Assembly (NCBI GenBank): GCA_903892355.1
Contig: CAITIE010000051.1
Span: 1 to 64,000 of the forward strand
DNA length: 64,000 bases
Source of the DNA: an uncultured Pirellula sp.
GTDB taxonomy: Bacteria; Planctomycetota; Planctomycetia; Pirellulales; Pirellulaceae
Direction of reading: 5' to 3'
A program made the translations under genes and the position numbers. Positions within the stretch are counted from its first letter, which is position 1, and each line of letters begins with the position of its first letter. Under the pieces are notes generated by a model. The model had not been told where the DNA came from, ran no database searches, and saw nothing but the letters and a program-made list of their open reading frames with translations. Positions 34,891 to 43,503 of the stretch are shown here, one piece after another.

Positions 34891-35277
34891 CTAGTTTTCT
34901 CCGGGATGCGTGCTAACCCCGAAATGGCGGCACGAAGTGGCGTCACCATGCTCGAGGAGATACCCTGCCCAAGGTACGCTGCCGTGGTGGTCAAGCAGTC
35001 GTAGTAGCTATCGACCCAAACCACCAAAGGCAGTTATCTTTTCCGTCATCTTTTATTCCCACCCATGCAGTGTACGAAACTTAGCGAAAGTGGGTAGGTA
35101 GGATCGACGGGAATGCATTGCGGGAATAGTCTGCAGGAACGAAGTTCCTAGAGCGACATGATTCCACCTTGGTCCGTCATCGACAATCCAGAGTTCGAAC
35201 CAACAAAAAAAGCGAGAAGCAAAACCGCCTCTCGCTTGTTTGTCATTTCAAACGGCATAAGAGCATTCGACGCTCGA
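34891..35277. other. Region between fusA and cysD
   Basis: 387 bp with the fusA terminator at its right end and presumably the cysD promoter in the middle. I see no riboswitch-like hairpin series and no credible gene. Confidence 0.5.
35204..35237 (-). terminator. Rho-independent terminator of the EF-G gene
   Basis: Read on the minus strand: AAGCGAGA (35237-35230), a 12-nt loop, TCTCGCTT (35217-35210), then a T run (35211-35205). An 8-bp stem with T tail, 40 bp after the EF-G stop. Confidence 0.85.
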
Positions 35278-37371
35278 CTACGCCTTGGCCATCGCAGCCA
35301 GTTGCTTCTTGCGTTCGGAGATGATGTCGTCTTGCAAGTTGCGTGGGACAGGAGCGTAACGAGCCAATTCCATCGCAAAGGTACCCTGGCCCTTCGTCAT
35401 ACTTCGGAGATCCGTTGCATAACCGAAGGTGTTCGCCAGTGGAACTTCTGCGGTGATGTACGAAACACCATCCCGAGCGTCGGTATTGTTCACCAAGCCA
35501 CGACGGGAAATAATATCTCCCACCACGGATCCTTGGTCGTTCTCTGGACACTCGATATCGCACTTCATGATCGGTTCGAGGAGAAGCGGGTTCGATGCCC
35601 TTAAGGTTTCACGGAAGCAATCGCAAGCGGCGATATAGAACGCGCGTTCGCTCGAGTCCACATCGTGGTAGCTACCATCGTTGAGATCCATCTTGACACC
35701 AACCACAGGGAAGTCAGCCAAAGGCCCCTTGAGCATGGAGTCTCTGAAACCTTTTTCCACAGGTGGAATGAATTGCTTCGGAATCCGTCCACCGGTGACA
35801 TGATCTTCGAACTCGAAGGTCTTTTCCCCTTCTGGGTCCATCGGCGAAAGCTTGCCCACAATATGGGCAAACTGACCAGAACCACCCGTTTGCTTCTTGT
35901 GCTTGTAGTTGAACTCTTGAGCGATACCTGGGGTTTCGCGGTAGCTAACCTTCGGTGCACCCACTTGGACTTCGACTTTGTACTCGCGACGCATACGTTC
36001 TACGTAGATATCTAGGTGCAATTCACCCATCCCGCAGATGATCGTCTCGCTCGTTTCCTCATCATTGTAGACTTGGAAGGTCGGATCCTCTTTGCGGAAT
36101 CGGTTGAGAGCCTTGCTCATCTTGTCAGCATCCGCACGGCTGGCCGGCGTTACGGCGACTTTGATCACAGGTTCGGGCACGTACATGCTCTCGAGGGTGC
36201 AATAGTCCCGGTCGTTACTGTACGTTTCACCGCTCGCACAATCGATCCCCATGATGGCGACGATATCGCCCGCTTCTGCGGTATCGATTTCCTCCCGCTT
36301 ATCCGCGTGCATGCGCACGATGCGGCTGAAGCGTTCTTTCTTGCTGGTCCTCTGATTGATGTACATTTCCCCTTTATTGATTTTACCTTGGTAAATTCGC
36401 ATAAAGGTCAACTGGCCGAACGGATCCTCCACAATCTTGAATGCCATACCAACAAACGGAAGATTTGGATCGGGTTTCAACTCCATCTTGACCGACTCAT
36501 CGCCAACCTTACGAGCCGAAATCGATCGCTCGAGGGGGCTTGGGAGGTAGCGGATGACGTTGTCGAGTAGGAGTTGCACACCTTTGTTCTTGTACGCAGA
36601 TCCGCAGAAAACAGGGGTGATCCGACGCTGCTGGGTAGCGTCCTTGCAAACCTTGTAAACCAAATCATTTGGAACGGCTTCTTCGCTGAGCAGCAATTCC
36701 ATCATCTCATCGCTGTACATCGCAAGACCTTCGAGCATCTTTTGACGCATCTCGGCCGCCTTGTCGGTGTATGCAGCGGGAATGTCTTCTTCCCGAACGG
36801 TTTCCCCGTCCTTGCCGTCGAAGTAATACGCCTTCATCGTGACCAAATCGATCACACCTTCAAAGGTTTCGCCGGCTCCGATTGGAATCTGCATCATGAT
36901 CGCGTCCGCGTTCAACTTGTCGCGAACTTGCTGAGCAACGCGATATGCATCCGCACCGGTGCGGTCCATTTTGTTCACGAATGCCAATCGAGGCACACCG
37001 TAACGACGCATTTGGCGATCCACCGTCAACGACTGACTTTGAACGCCACCGACCGAGCACAACACCAGAACGGCCCCGTCGAGAACGCGGAGGGAACGCT
37101 CAACTTCGATGGTAAAATCCACGTGACCCGGGGTGTCAATCAAATTGATGATATGGTCGTGCCACTGCAGTTGCGTAGCGGCACTGGTGATGGTGATCCC
37201 ACGCTCCTTCTCGAGCTCCATGTAGTCCATCGTCGCGCCGTCGCCATTACCTTTGACTTCCTCAATCTTGTGGATCCGACCTGCGTAGAACAAAACACGT
37301 TCGCTGAGGGTGGTTTTGCCCGAGTCAATGTGTGCGCTGATACCGATGTTTCGTAGTTTGCTGAGGTCCAT
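35278..37371 (-). CDS. fusA: Elongation factor G of the spd EF-G1 / mitochondrial EF-G1 type
   Basis: About 697 residues from the ATG at 37371 (GTGGAG a few nt upstream; a TTG at 37389 is less likely). G1 NIGISAHIDSGKTTLSERVLFYAGRIHKIEEVKGNGDGATMDYMELEKERGITI matches the mitochondrial/spd EF-G1 pattern (KGxxxGxxMDxMELExxRGIT) rather than the bacterial HDGAATMDWMEQE form. Then DTPGHVDFTIEVERSLRVLDGA, FVNKMDRTGAD, and domain IV-V motifs (GMGELHLDIYVERMRREY, SERAFYIAACDCFRETL). EF-G drives ribosomal translocation; in this class translocation and recycling are split between two paralogues. It ends at a strong terminator. A second EF-G should exist elsewhere. Confidence 0.95.
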   Translation of the reverse strand: MDLSKLRNIGISAHIDSGKTTLSERVLFYAGRIHKIEEVKGNGDGATMDYMELEKERGITITSAATQLQWHDHIINLIDTPGHVDFTIEVERSLRVLDGAVLVLCSVGGVQSQSLTVDRQMRRYGVPRLAFVNKMDRTGADAYRVAQQVRDKLNADAIMMQIPIGAGETFEGVIDLVTMKAYYFDGKDGETVREEDIPAAYTDKAAEMRQKMLEGLAMYSDEMMELLLSEEAVPNDLVYKVCKDATQQRRITPVFCGSAYKNKGVQLLLDNVIRYLPSPLERSISARKVGDESVKMELKPDPNLPFVGMAFKIVEDPFGQLTFMRIYQGKINKGEMYINQRTSKKERFSRIVRMHADKREEIDTAEAGDIVAIMGIDCASGETYSNDRDYCTLESMYVPEPVIKVAVTPASRADADKMSKALNRFRKEDPTFQVYNDEETSETIICGMGELHLDIYVERMRREYKVEVQVGAPKVSYRETPGIAQEFNYKHKKQTGGSGQFAHIVGKLSPMDPEGEKTFEFEDHVTGGRIPKQFIPPVEKGFRDSMLKGPLADFPVVGVKMDLNDGSYHDVDSSERAFYIAACDCFRETLRASNPLLLEPIMKCDIECPENDQGSVVGDIISRRGLVNNTDARDGVSYITAEVPLANTFGYATDLRSMTKGQGTFAMELARYAPVPRNLQDDIISERKKQLAAMAKA

Positions 37372-37786
37372 AACTCCACTTATTACCAATGCGACCTCAT
37401 CGCGGAGTGCTAATCACAGCCGCTCGAGATCTTCTCCCAAGAGGAAACCAAACCGCTGAAGTGAGCTGAGACCATCCTGTCCAAGCTCCATTTCCCAACG
37501 GAATCCGAAGATATATACCGCGAAAAGTGTACCTAGAACCCCCTTTTCGGAAAGGCCAAAAAGCGATCGCTTCAAAAACCGGCCACCCTACCATTGGGGC
37601 CCATGATCTGATTCGCGGGTCGCCCGCTCGGATTCTCCGAATCTTAACGGCTACAACGGGCCGAAAGGGAACGGATGGGCCTGTCGCGGGATTTGGTCTA
37701 GCCCCTCGCCATCCCGGAAACTAGCCTTGGACAAATCGGCCGATAGCACCGCCCTCTCAGGAAGCTCGAAAAAGCCAGGAAAAACC
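37372..37786. other. Divergent intergenic region between EF-G and DedA genes
   Basis: 415 bp that must carry promoters for both. AGGAAAAACC directly before the ATG at 37787 is the DedA ribosome binding site. I see nothing else I can name. Confidence 0.5.
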
Positions 37787-38437
37787 ATGAGCCAACTCCT
37801 CGAATGGGTCCTACACCTGGACCGCCACCTCCGCGAACTGATGGAGTCTGTCGGGGCTGAGTGGTTGTATATGATCCTCTTTGCGATCATTTTCTGTGAA
37901 ACAGGCTTGGTGATCCTTCCCTTCTTGCCCGGAGACTCCCTCCTCTTCGCCGTGGGTGCGTTGTGCGCCATCCCCAATAGCCCCCTCCAACTTTGGATCA
38001 TGATCCCCCTGTTGACCGTGGCCGCGATCTTAGGGGATGCAATTAACTATTGGGTAGGCCACCAAGTCGGCCCACGGGTTTTCCGAAGCGACACATCGAA
38101 CTGGTTCAATCGGAATCATCTCCTCCGCGCGCAGTCGTTCTACGAGCGTTACGGCTCCAAAACCATCATCCTTGCCAGATTCATCCCCATCGTTCGAACC
38201 TTCGCACCGTTCGTGGCGGGGATTGGCAACATGAACTTCTTGAAATTCTGGCTGTACAACATCCTCGGTGGAGTCGTTTGGGTTACTCTCTTCCTGGTCG
38301 CCGGATACTGGATGGGGACTTGGGAAGTGATTCAAAAGAATTTTTTCCTGGTCACTATCGGGATCATTCTCGTCAGCGTTATCCCGATCGCCATCGAATG
38401 GCTTCAGTCACGAAGATCTCGAACCCCTCACGCGTGA
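37787..38437 (+). CDS. DedA-family membrane protein
   Basis: About 216 residues from the ATG at 37787 (AGGAAAA 6 nt before). It has the DedA pattern: LYMILFAIIFCETGLVILPFLPGDSLLFAVGAL, GDAINYWVGHQVGPRVF, YGSKTIILARFIPIVRTFAPFVAGIGNMNFLKFWLYNILGGVVWVTLFLVAGYWMG, and a last span followed by a basic tail. DedA proteins act in the inner membrane in lipid or undecaprenyl phosphate handling and proton-motive-force balance, with several paralogues per cell. It is a single gene between EF-G and the beta-CASP nuclease. Confidence 0.92.
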   Translation: MSQLLEWVLHLDRHLRELMESVGAEWLYMILFAIIFCETGLVILPFLPGDSLLFAVGALCAIPNSPLQLWIMIPLLTVAAILGDAINYWVGHQVGPRVFRSDTSNWFNRNHLLRAQSFYERYGSKTIILARFIPIVRTFAPFVAGIGNMNFLKFWLYNILGGVVWVTLFLVAGYWMGTWEVIQKNFFLVTIGIILVSVIPIAIEWLQSRRSRTPHA

Positions 38438-38543
38438 TCGCCGGCTGCCTACAAACCTGTAATACTGACTACAATAGGGGAATCATCACACTAGTCCTTC
38501 CCTCGGGGCCCTCTTTCCTCGGGCCCTTTCCTCGGAATCAAAT

Positions 38544-39968
38544 ATGCATATTTCGCATCATGGTGCGCAGGATGGAGTTACCGGTTCGTGCCACCAACTC
38601 CATTTTTCGGAAACGAATTCGGTGCTCATCGACTGCGGCTCGTTCCAAGGCCGGGATGCACGACTCCATCCGGACCCAAGGATCGAGTTCCCGCTCGACA
38701 GCATCGACGCACTGGTCTTAACCCATGTGCACATCGATCACATCGGCAGGCTTCCGTACCTCCTTGAAGCGGGATTCAACAAACCGATCTATTGCACGCC
38801 TCCAACCGCGCGATTTTTGCCGATCATGCTCGAGGACGCAATTCGGCTCGGCATCACACGCAACAAAAAAGTCATTGCCGAAGTCATCAAAGAAATCAAG
38901 GAACTGATCGAGCCGGTTCCGTATGGCAAATGGCAATCGCTAAAGCACAACGCCCAATTCCGTTTCTTTCCCGCGGGTCACATCCTGGGCTCCGCGTACG
39001 TGGAGTTCGATCATGGAGACGAACGCTACGTCTTCAGCGGCGATCTTGGCTCTCGTTGCACCCCGATCCTCAATCCTCCACAAAGCCCCGAACGGGCCGA
39101 TGTCCTGGTCCTTGAGAGCACCTATGGCGATCGGCTGCACGAAGGCCGAGAAACTCGCGTCGGACGATTAGAAGCCATCCTCTGCGAAACACTTGAGAAT
39201 CGCGGCGTCACGCTAATACCCGCCTTCAGCTTGGGACGGACTCAGGAAATCCTTTTTGAACTCAATCAAATCATCGAAGATATTGGACGCAAATCCTCCT
39301 GCGACATGCTTAAAGGAATCGATATCGTTATCGATTCCCCGATGGCCATCAAGCTTACCGAAATCTATGAACAAATGAGCGTCTACTGGAGCGAAGAAGC
39401 TCGTGAGGTCCTCACTGTCGACAATCAACCCTTCGTATTCAGCAACCTTATTGAGATCGATCAAGGTGGCGAGTCGCGAGGAACCATCGAGTATTTAAAA
39501 CGATCGGGAAAACCCGCTATCGTAATCGCAGGTAGCGGTATGTGCACCGGCGGTCGGATCATGGATTACCTTCGAGCCTTCATCGGCCGTCCCAATACCG
39601 ATATCGTCTTTGTCGGCTACCAAGCCGCTGGGACCACCGGACGCTACATCCAGGATTGCCAAGAAGGGAAATGCAGCGTGAAAATCGACCATCAAGAGTA
39701 CCACGTTCGCGCTAAGACCCACACCCTTTCCGGTTATTCGGCCCACGCCGATCAAGCGGATCTGATCAAGTTCGTACAAGGGATTCCGAACAAGCCACGA
39801 GAAATCCGCCTCGTGCACGGCGAGGATCAAGCCAAAGCGGTCCTCGCTGAAAAACTCAAAGCTCTAGGCCACACCGTGAATGCATCTGTATCCGGTAGAA
39901 CCTTAGAACTCCCCCCGGGATTCGACCCGAAACATCCCGACACCTCGAAGTCCTCGCAATCCGAATAG
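38544..39968 (+). CDS. Metallo-beta-lactamase / beta-CASP RNA-processing-type nuclease
   Basis: A 474-residue protein. It has the beta-lactamase metal motif LTHVHIDHIGRLPYL (about residue 60), GHILGSAYVEF, FSGDLGSRCTPIL, and the beta-CASP motifs: SAFSLGRTQEILFEL-like IPAFSLGRTQEIL, IDSPMAIKLTEIY, AGSGMCTGGRIMDYL and HTLSGYSAHADQADLIKFV with the last His. This is the CPSF73/YSH1-like family, zinc-dependent endo- and/or exonucleases acting on RNA; bacterial members are common and generally unstudied. The upstream region has TTCCTCGGGCCC-type repeats and the start is preceded by TCGGAATCAAAT. Gene stands alone. Confidence 0.92.
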   Translation: MHISHHGAQDGVTGSCHQLHFSETNSVLIDCGSFQGRDARLHPDPRIEFPLDSIDALVLTHVHIDHIGRLPYLLEAGFNKPIYCTPPTARFLPIMLEDAIRLGITRNKKVIAEVIKEIKELIEPVPYGKWQSLKHNAQFRFFPAGHILGSAYVEFDHGDERYVFSGDLGSRCTPILNPPQSPERADVLVLESTYGDRLHEGRETRVGRLEAILCETLENRGVTLIPAFSLGRTQEILFELNQIIEDIGRKSSCDMLKGIDIVIDSPMAIKLTEIYEQMSVYWSEEAREVLTVDNQPFVFSNLIEIDQGGESRGTIEYLKRSGKPAIVIAGSGMCTGGRIMDYLRAFIGRPNTDIVFVGYQAAGTTGRYIQDCQEGKCSVKIDHQEYHVRAKTHTLSGYSAHADQADLIKFVQGIPNKPREIRLVHGEDQAKAVLAEKLKALGHTVNASVSGRTLELPPGFDPKHPDTSKSSQSE

Positions 39969-40037
39969 CATGAATGCGACAGCGTTACCCCGTGAAGGTA
40001 CTGCGGTCATAAGCAACTGCAAATTGCCAAGGAATAC

Positions 40038-40069
40038 CAGAGTTGGGAAACGGCAGAGTTGGGAAACGG
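40038..40069. repeat. Perfect 16-bp tandem duplication before uvrA
   Basis: CAGAGTTGGGAAACGG at 40038-40053 is repeated at 40054-40069 without gap, 59 bp before the uvrA start at 40128. Confidence 0.92.
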
Positions 40070-40127
40070 CAGAATCCTTTCACGATTTGCAGGCTACATC
40101 ACTCGCGACATCAACGGCTAAATCAAC

Positions 40128-42689
40128 ATGGACGGTAGAAATGGCTCGTGCATCGAGATCCGCGGCGCGAAGACGCATAATCTCAAGAGCATCAATTTAG
40201 ACATTCCACATGGCAAATTGACGGTGCTTACCGGCGTAAGCGGAAGCGGAAAAAGCTCTCTCGCGTTCGATACCCTCTTCGCTGAAGGCCAGCGTCAATA
40301 CCTTCAAAGCCTCTCGAGCTTCACTCGTCAATTCGTGGACCAATTGGAACCCCCTAACGTCGATTCGATCCGCGGACTGCAACCCTCCCTGTGCATCGAC
40401 CAAAATCAAGGCATATCCAGTCCAAGAAGCACGGTGGGGACGATCACGGAGATCCATGACTTCCTACGTCTGCTGATGGCGCGCGTGGCAACTCCTGCAT
40501 GCCATTCCTGCGGAAATCCCATCGATCGCCAGCCTCCAACCACCATCATCGAGTCGATTGCGATCCTGCCCGAAGGCTCCAAAATCACCATCATGGCTCC
40601 GATGGTCCTGAGCCGAAAAGGTGGACATCTCGATGTGTTTGAAAAGATCACCAAATCGGGTTTACTCCGCGCGCAAGTAGACGGCGAATTTGTAGACCTC
40701 GAATCTCCCCCCATCCTTTCACCTCGCAAAGAACATTCGATCGCGGCAGTTGTTGATCGCCTGGTCCAAAAAACCGAGAACACGGAACGCATCCATGCGG
40801 CTGTCCACGCAGCTCTCCGTCTCAGCAATGGACTTCTCTCGCTCCACTTCCAACCCCCGAAACCAACCGAGACGCAACCTCGACCCTCGAATTTATCGCG
40901 CACTCGGGAACCCAAGAATCAGCTGACCGAGTTCGATCAATTGTTCTCAACGCGATTCGCTTGTGTCGCATGCGGCATCAGCCTTCCCGAAATCGAACCC
41001 CGCACCTTCAGTTTCAATAGTCCCTATGGTGCTTGCCCAACCTGCGAAGGCTTTGGAGAAATCGGCGATGAAACCAAGAAACCTTGCCCATCATGCCACG
41101 GCGATCGCTTGCGCCCAGAGTCGCTTGCGATCCGCTTGTCCAACAAATCGATCGCAGACATTTCAAAGCTACCGATCTCGGACCTGAGAGAATGGCTTGC
41201 GAGCATCCAATTCGAGCGTACAAAACAACCGATCGCAGAACCGATCCTTAAAGAAATACAACCCCGACTCGACTACCTCTCCAAGGTGGGGCTCGGGTAT
41301 TTGACGCTGGACCGCAAAGGTGATTCGCTCAGCGGAGGTGAACTGCAACGCGTTCGATTGGCAACCAGCGTGGGTACCGGATTGATCGGCGTTTGCTACG
41401 TCCTCGATGAACCGTCGATCGGTCTGCACCCTCGCGATACGCAACGACTGATCGAAATCCTGCGATCGCTTCAAAAACGAGGAAATACGATCGTGGTTGT
41501 CGAACACGACGAGGCGATCATGAAAGCCGCTGACCTATTGGTCGATATCGGACCCGGCGCCGGAGTTCATGGCGGCGAAATCATCGCGTGTGGCACCCCC
41601 AAAAACATTTCTCGCGTCGCCGAGTCGATCACGGGACAGTACCTTCAGGGTACCCAAAAAACTCATGCCGCGCGAGAACGCCCCGTGGAAGACGACACCC
41701 CAAAACTGAAACTCTCAGGTGTCACCAAAAACAATCTTCGGAATGTCAGCGTCGAATTCCCCTTAGGTCGACTCGTAGGAATTACCGGTGTCAGCGGAAG
41801 CGGCAAAAGCACCCTCATCCATGACTCTCTCGTCGCTGCCATCCAATCGTCCCTCTCAGGCACCAACCTGACCACCACGCATTGGAAGCGATTCACCGGT
41901 GCAGACCAAATCGATCGACTTATCGAGATCGACCAATCCCCCATCGGACGCTCGCCGCGCAGTGTACCTGCCACTTACTGCGGCCTTTGGGATGACATCC
42001 GTAAAATTTATGCATCCACCCGAGATGCAAAGCAACGCGGCTTCAACGCCGTCCGATTTAGCTTCAACTCAGGAAACGGTCGCTGCGACGCATGCGCTGG
42101 TCAAGGTCGACAAAAACTCGAGATGAGCTTCCTCGAGGACGTCGATATCCCATGTCCAGAGTGCGTCGGGAAGCGATTTAATCGCCAAACGCTGGCCGTT
42201 CACTTCAAAGGAAAATCCATCGCCGATGTCCTCGAAATGACCGTCGATGAAGCCGTCGACTTTTTCGAGAATATGGATTCCCTCAAACGCTCGTTGCAAC
42301 GATTGCAAGACGTGGGCTTAGGCTACATCACGCTGGGACAACGATCCACAACGCTCAGCGGCGGTGAAGCACAAAGATTGAAGCTAGCCAACGAACTCAC
42401 CAGGACCGCCACCGGCAAGACCCTCTACGTCCTCGACGAGCCCACCACCGGACTCCATCTGTCCGACGTCGCTCAATTGATCCAAGTCCTCCAGGGGTTA
42501 GTCGATCGCGGTAATTCGGTCCTGGTGATCGAACATCATATGGACCTCATCCAAAGTTGCGATTGGGTGATCGACCTGGGACCCGAAGGGGGCAACCAAG
42601 GTGGCAAGATCCTTGCGGTCGGTACCCCCGCAATGCTAGCGAAACTCGACACTCCCACGGGCATTGCACTTTGCGAGGTCATGGCCTGA
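40128..42689 (+). CDS. uvrA: UvrA-like excinuclease ATPase lacking part of the insertion domain
   Basis: An 853-residue protein. First half: GVSGSGKSSLAFDTLFAEGQRQYLQS, a UvrB-binding region close to that of standard UvrA (GGHLDVFEKITKSGLLRAQVDGEFVDL), CVACGISLPEIEPRTFSFNSP, the signature DSLSGGELQRVRLATSVG and LDEPSIGLHPRDTQRL. Second half: GVSGSGKSTLIHDSL, CDACAGQGRQKLEMSFLEDVDIPCPECVGKRFN zinc finger, TLSGGEAQRLKLANEL and YVLDEPTTGLHLSDV. Between GEIGDETKKPCPSC and the next helix it lacks roughly 100 residues found in E. coli UvrA (about 287-398 insertion), so it is shorter (853 versus 940). It shares a TGATG overlap with recO, so they are co-translated. Confidence 0.87.
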   Translation: MDGRNGSCIEIRGAKTHNLKSINLDIPHGKLTVLTGVSGSGKSSLAFDTLFAEGQRQYLQSLSSFTRQFVDQLEPPNVDSIRGLQPSLCIDQNQGISSPRSTVGTITEIHDFLRLLMARVATPACHSCGNPIDRQPPTTIIESIAILPEGSKITIMAPMVLSRKGGHLDVFEKITKSGLLRAQVDGEFVDLESPPILSPRKEHSIAAVVDRLVQKTENTERIHAAVHAALRLSNGLLSLHFQPPKPTETQPRPSNLSRTREPKNQLTEFDQLFSTRFACVACGISLPEIEPRTFSFNSPYGACPTCEGFGEIGDETKKPCPSCHGDRLRPESLAIRLSNKSIADISKLPISDLREWLASIQFERTKQPIAEPILKEIQPRLDYLSKVGLGYLTLDRKGDSLSGGELQRVRLATSVGTGLIGVCYVLDEPSIGLHPRDTQRLIEILRSLQKRGNTIVVVEHDEAIMKAADLLVDIGPGAGVHGGEIIACGTPKNISRVAESITGQYLQGTQKTHAARERPVEDDTPKLKLSGVTKNNLRNVSVEFPLGRLVGITGVSGSGKSTLIHDSLVAAIQSSLSGTNLTTTHWKRFTGADQIDRLIEIDQSPIGRSPRSVPATYCGLWDDIRKIYASTRDAKQRGFNAVRFSFNSGNGRCDACAGQGRQKLEMSFLEDVDIPCPECVGKRFNRQTLAVHFKGKSIADVLEMTVDEAVDFFENMDSLKRSLQRLQDVGLGYITLGQRSTTLSGGEAQRLKLANELTRTATGKTLYVLDEPTTGLHLSDVAQLIQVLQGLVDRGNSVLVIEHHMDLIQSCDWVIDLGPEGGNQGGKILAVGTPAMLAKLDTPTGIALCEVMA

Positions 42690-43444
42690 TGTCGCTGGAG
42701 AAAACCGAAGCCATCGTGCTCCGCGCTGTCGAATGGAGCGAAACCAGTCTCGTGGTCACTTTGTTCACAGAAGATTTTGGCAAGGTGTCTGCAATTGCAA
42801 AAGGGGCGAGGCGTCTCAAGAGCCCCTTCGAATCTGCTCTTGACCTCCTGTCGTTGTCGTCCGTAGTGTTCATCGCTAAGAGTGGCGACTCCCTCGACTT
42901 GCTGACCGAAGCGAAACTTCAACGAAGATTTCGTTCGTCCCAAATCGGGTTATTGCCCCTCTACTGCGGATACTACGCCGCCGAGTTCGTTCAAACGATG
43001 ACGGAGAACCATCAACCCATCCCGGGCTTGTTGGAATTGCTCTTGAAAACGATCGAAGACCTCGACGAGCGAAAGGATCCCGCAAGTGTCACACTGCGTT
43101 TCGAACTTCATGCGCTGCAAAAACTGGGGCTCTTACCGAGCTTCGAGGTTTGCGTCGGATGCGGTGAATCGATCGACACGACGAGTCCGACCGTTGCACT
43201 GAGTGCATCGGGAGGAGGTGTTGCTTGCCGTCGATGTTCACCCGCGCAACGCAATGTACTACGGATCGAAACCAACACCTTACAGGTCCTGCGGGAGGTG
43301 TCCGAGTGCAATCCCATCCAGGAATTAAAGATTGTGACTTCCAAGTCACGGGGCGAGGTACGCTTCGTGATGGAGCACGTTATTGGGCATGTTACAGAAC
43401 GTCGATTGCGACTCATCGATTACCTAGAGGAGCTGAAGCGTTGA
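42689..43444 (+). CDS. recO: DNA repair protein RecO
   Basis: 251 residues from the ATG at 42689, which overlaps the uvrA stop (TGATG). N-terminal OB-fold: LEKTEAIVLRAVEWSETSLVVTLFTEDFGKVSAIAKGARRLKSPFESALDL, the family signature. A zinc-finger-like region follows, CVGCGESIDTTSPTVALSASGGGVACRRCS. RecO loads RecA on SSB-coated DNA with RecF/RecR. Cotranscription with uvrA links two repair functions. Confidence 0.92.
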   Translation: MSLEKTEAIVLRAVEWSETSLVVTLFTEDFGKVSAIAKGARRLKSPFESALDLLSLSSVVFIAKSGDSLDLLTEAKLQRRFRSSQIGLLPLYCGYYAAEFVQTMTENHQPIPGLLELLLKTIEDLDERKDPASVTLRFELHALQKLGLLPSFEVCVGCGESIDTTSPTVALSASGGGVACRRCSPAQRNVLRIETNTLQVLREVSECNPIQELKIVTSKSRGEVRFVMEHVIGHVTERRLRLIDYLEELKR

Positions 43445-43503
43445 ACCAGCAGAGCAGCGATTCAAGCAGCGCAAGGGTTACTTCCTCCCTAACGAATTGC
43501 ACC

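Noticed and set aside
37397-37594. A 65-codon minus-strand frame upstream of EF-G
   Set aside because: No motif and no ribosome binding site; it occupies the EF-G promoter region.
43225-43503. Upstream extension of the bamD-like frame
   Set aside because: It would overlap recO by over 200 bp and put the lipoprotein signal peptide in the middle of the protein.
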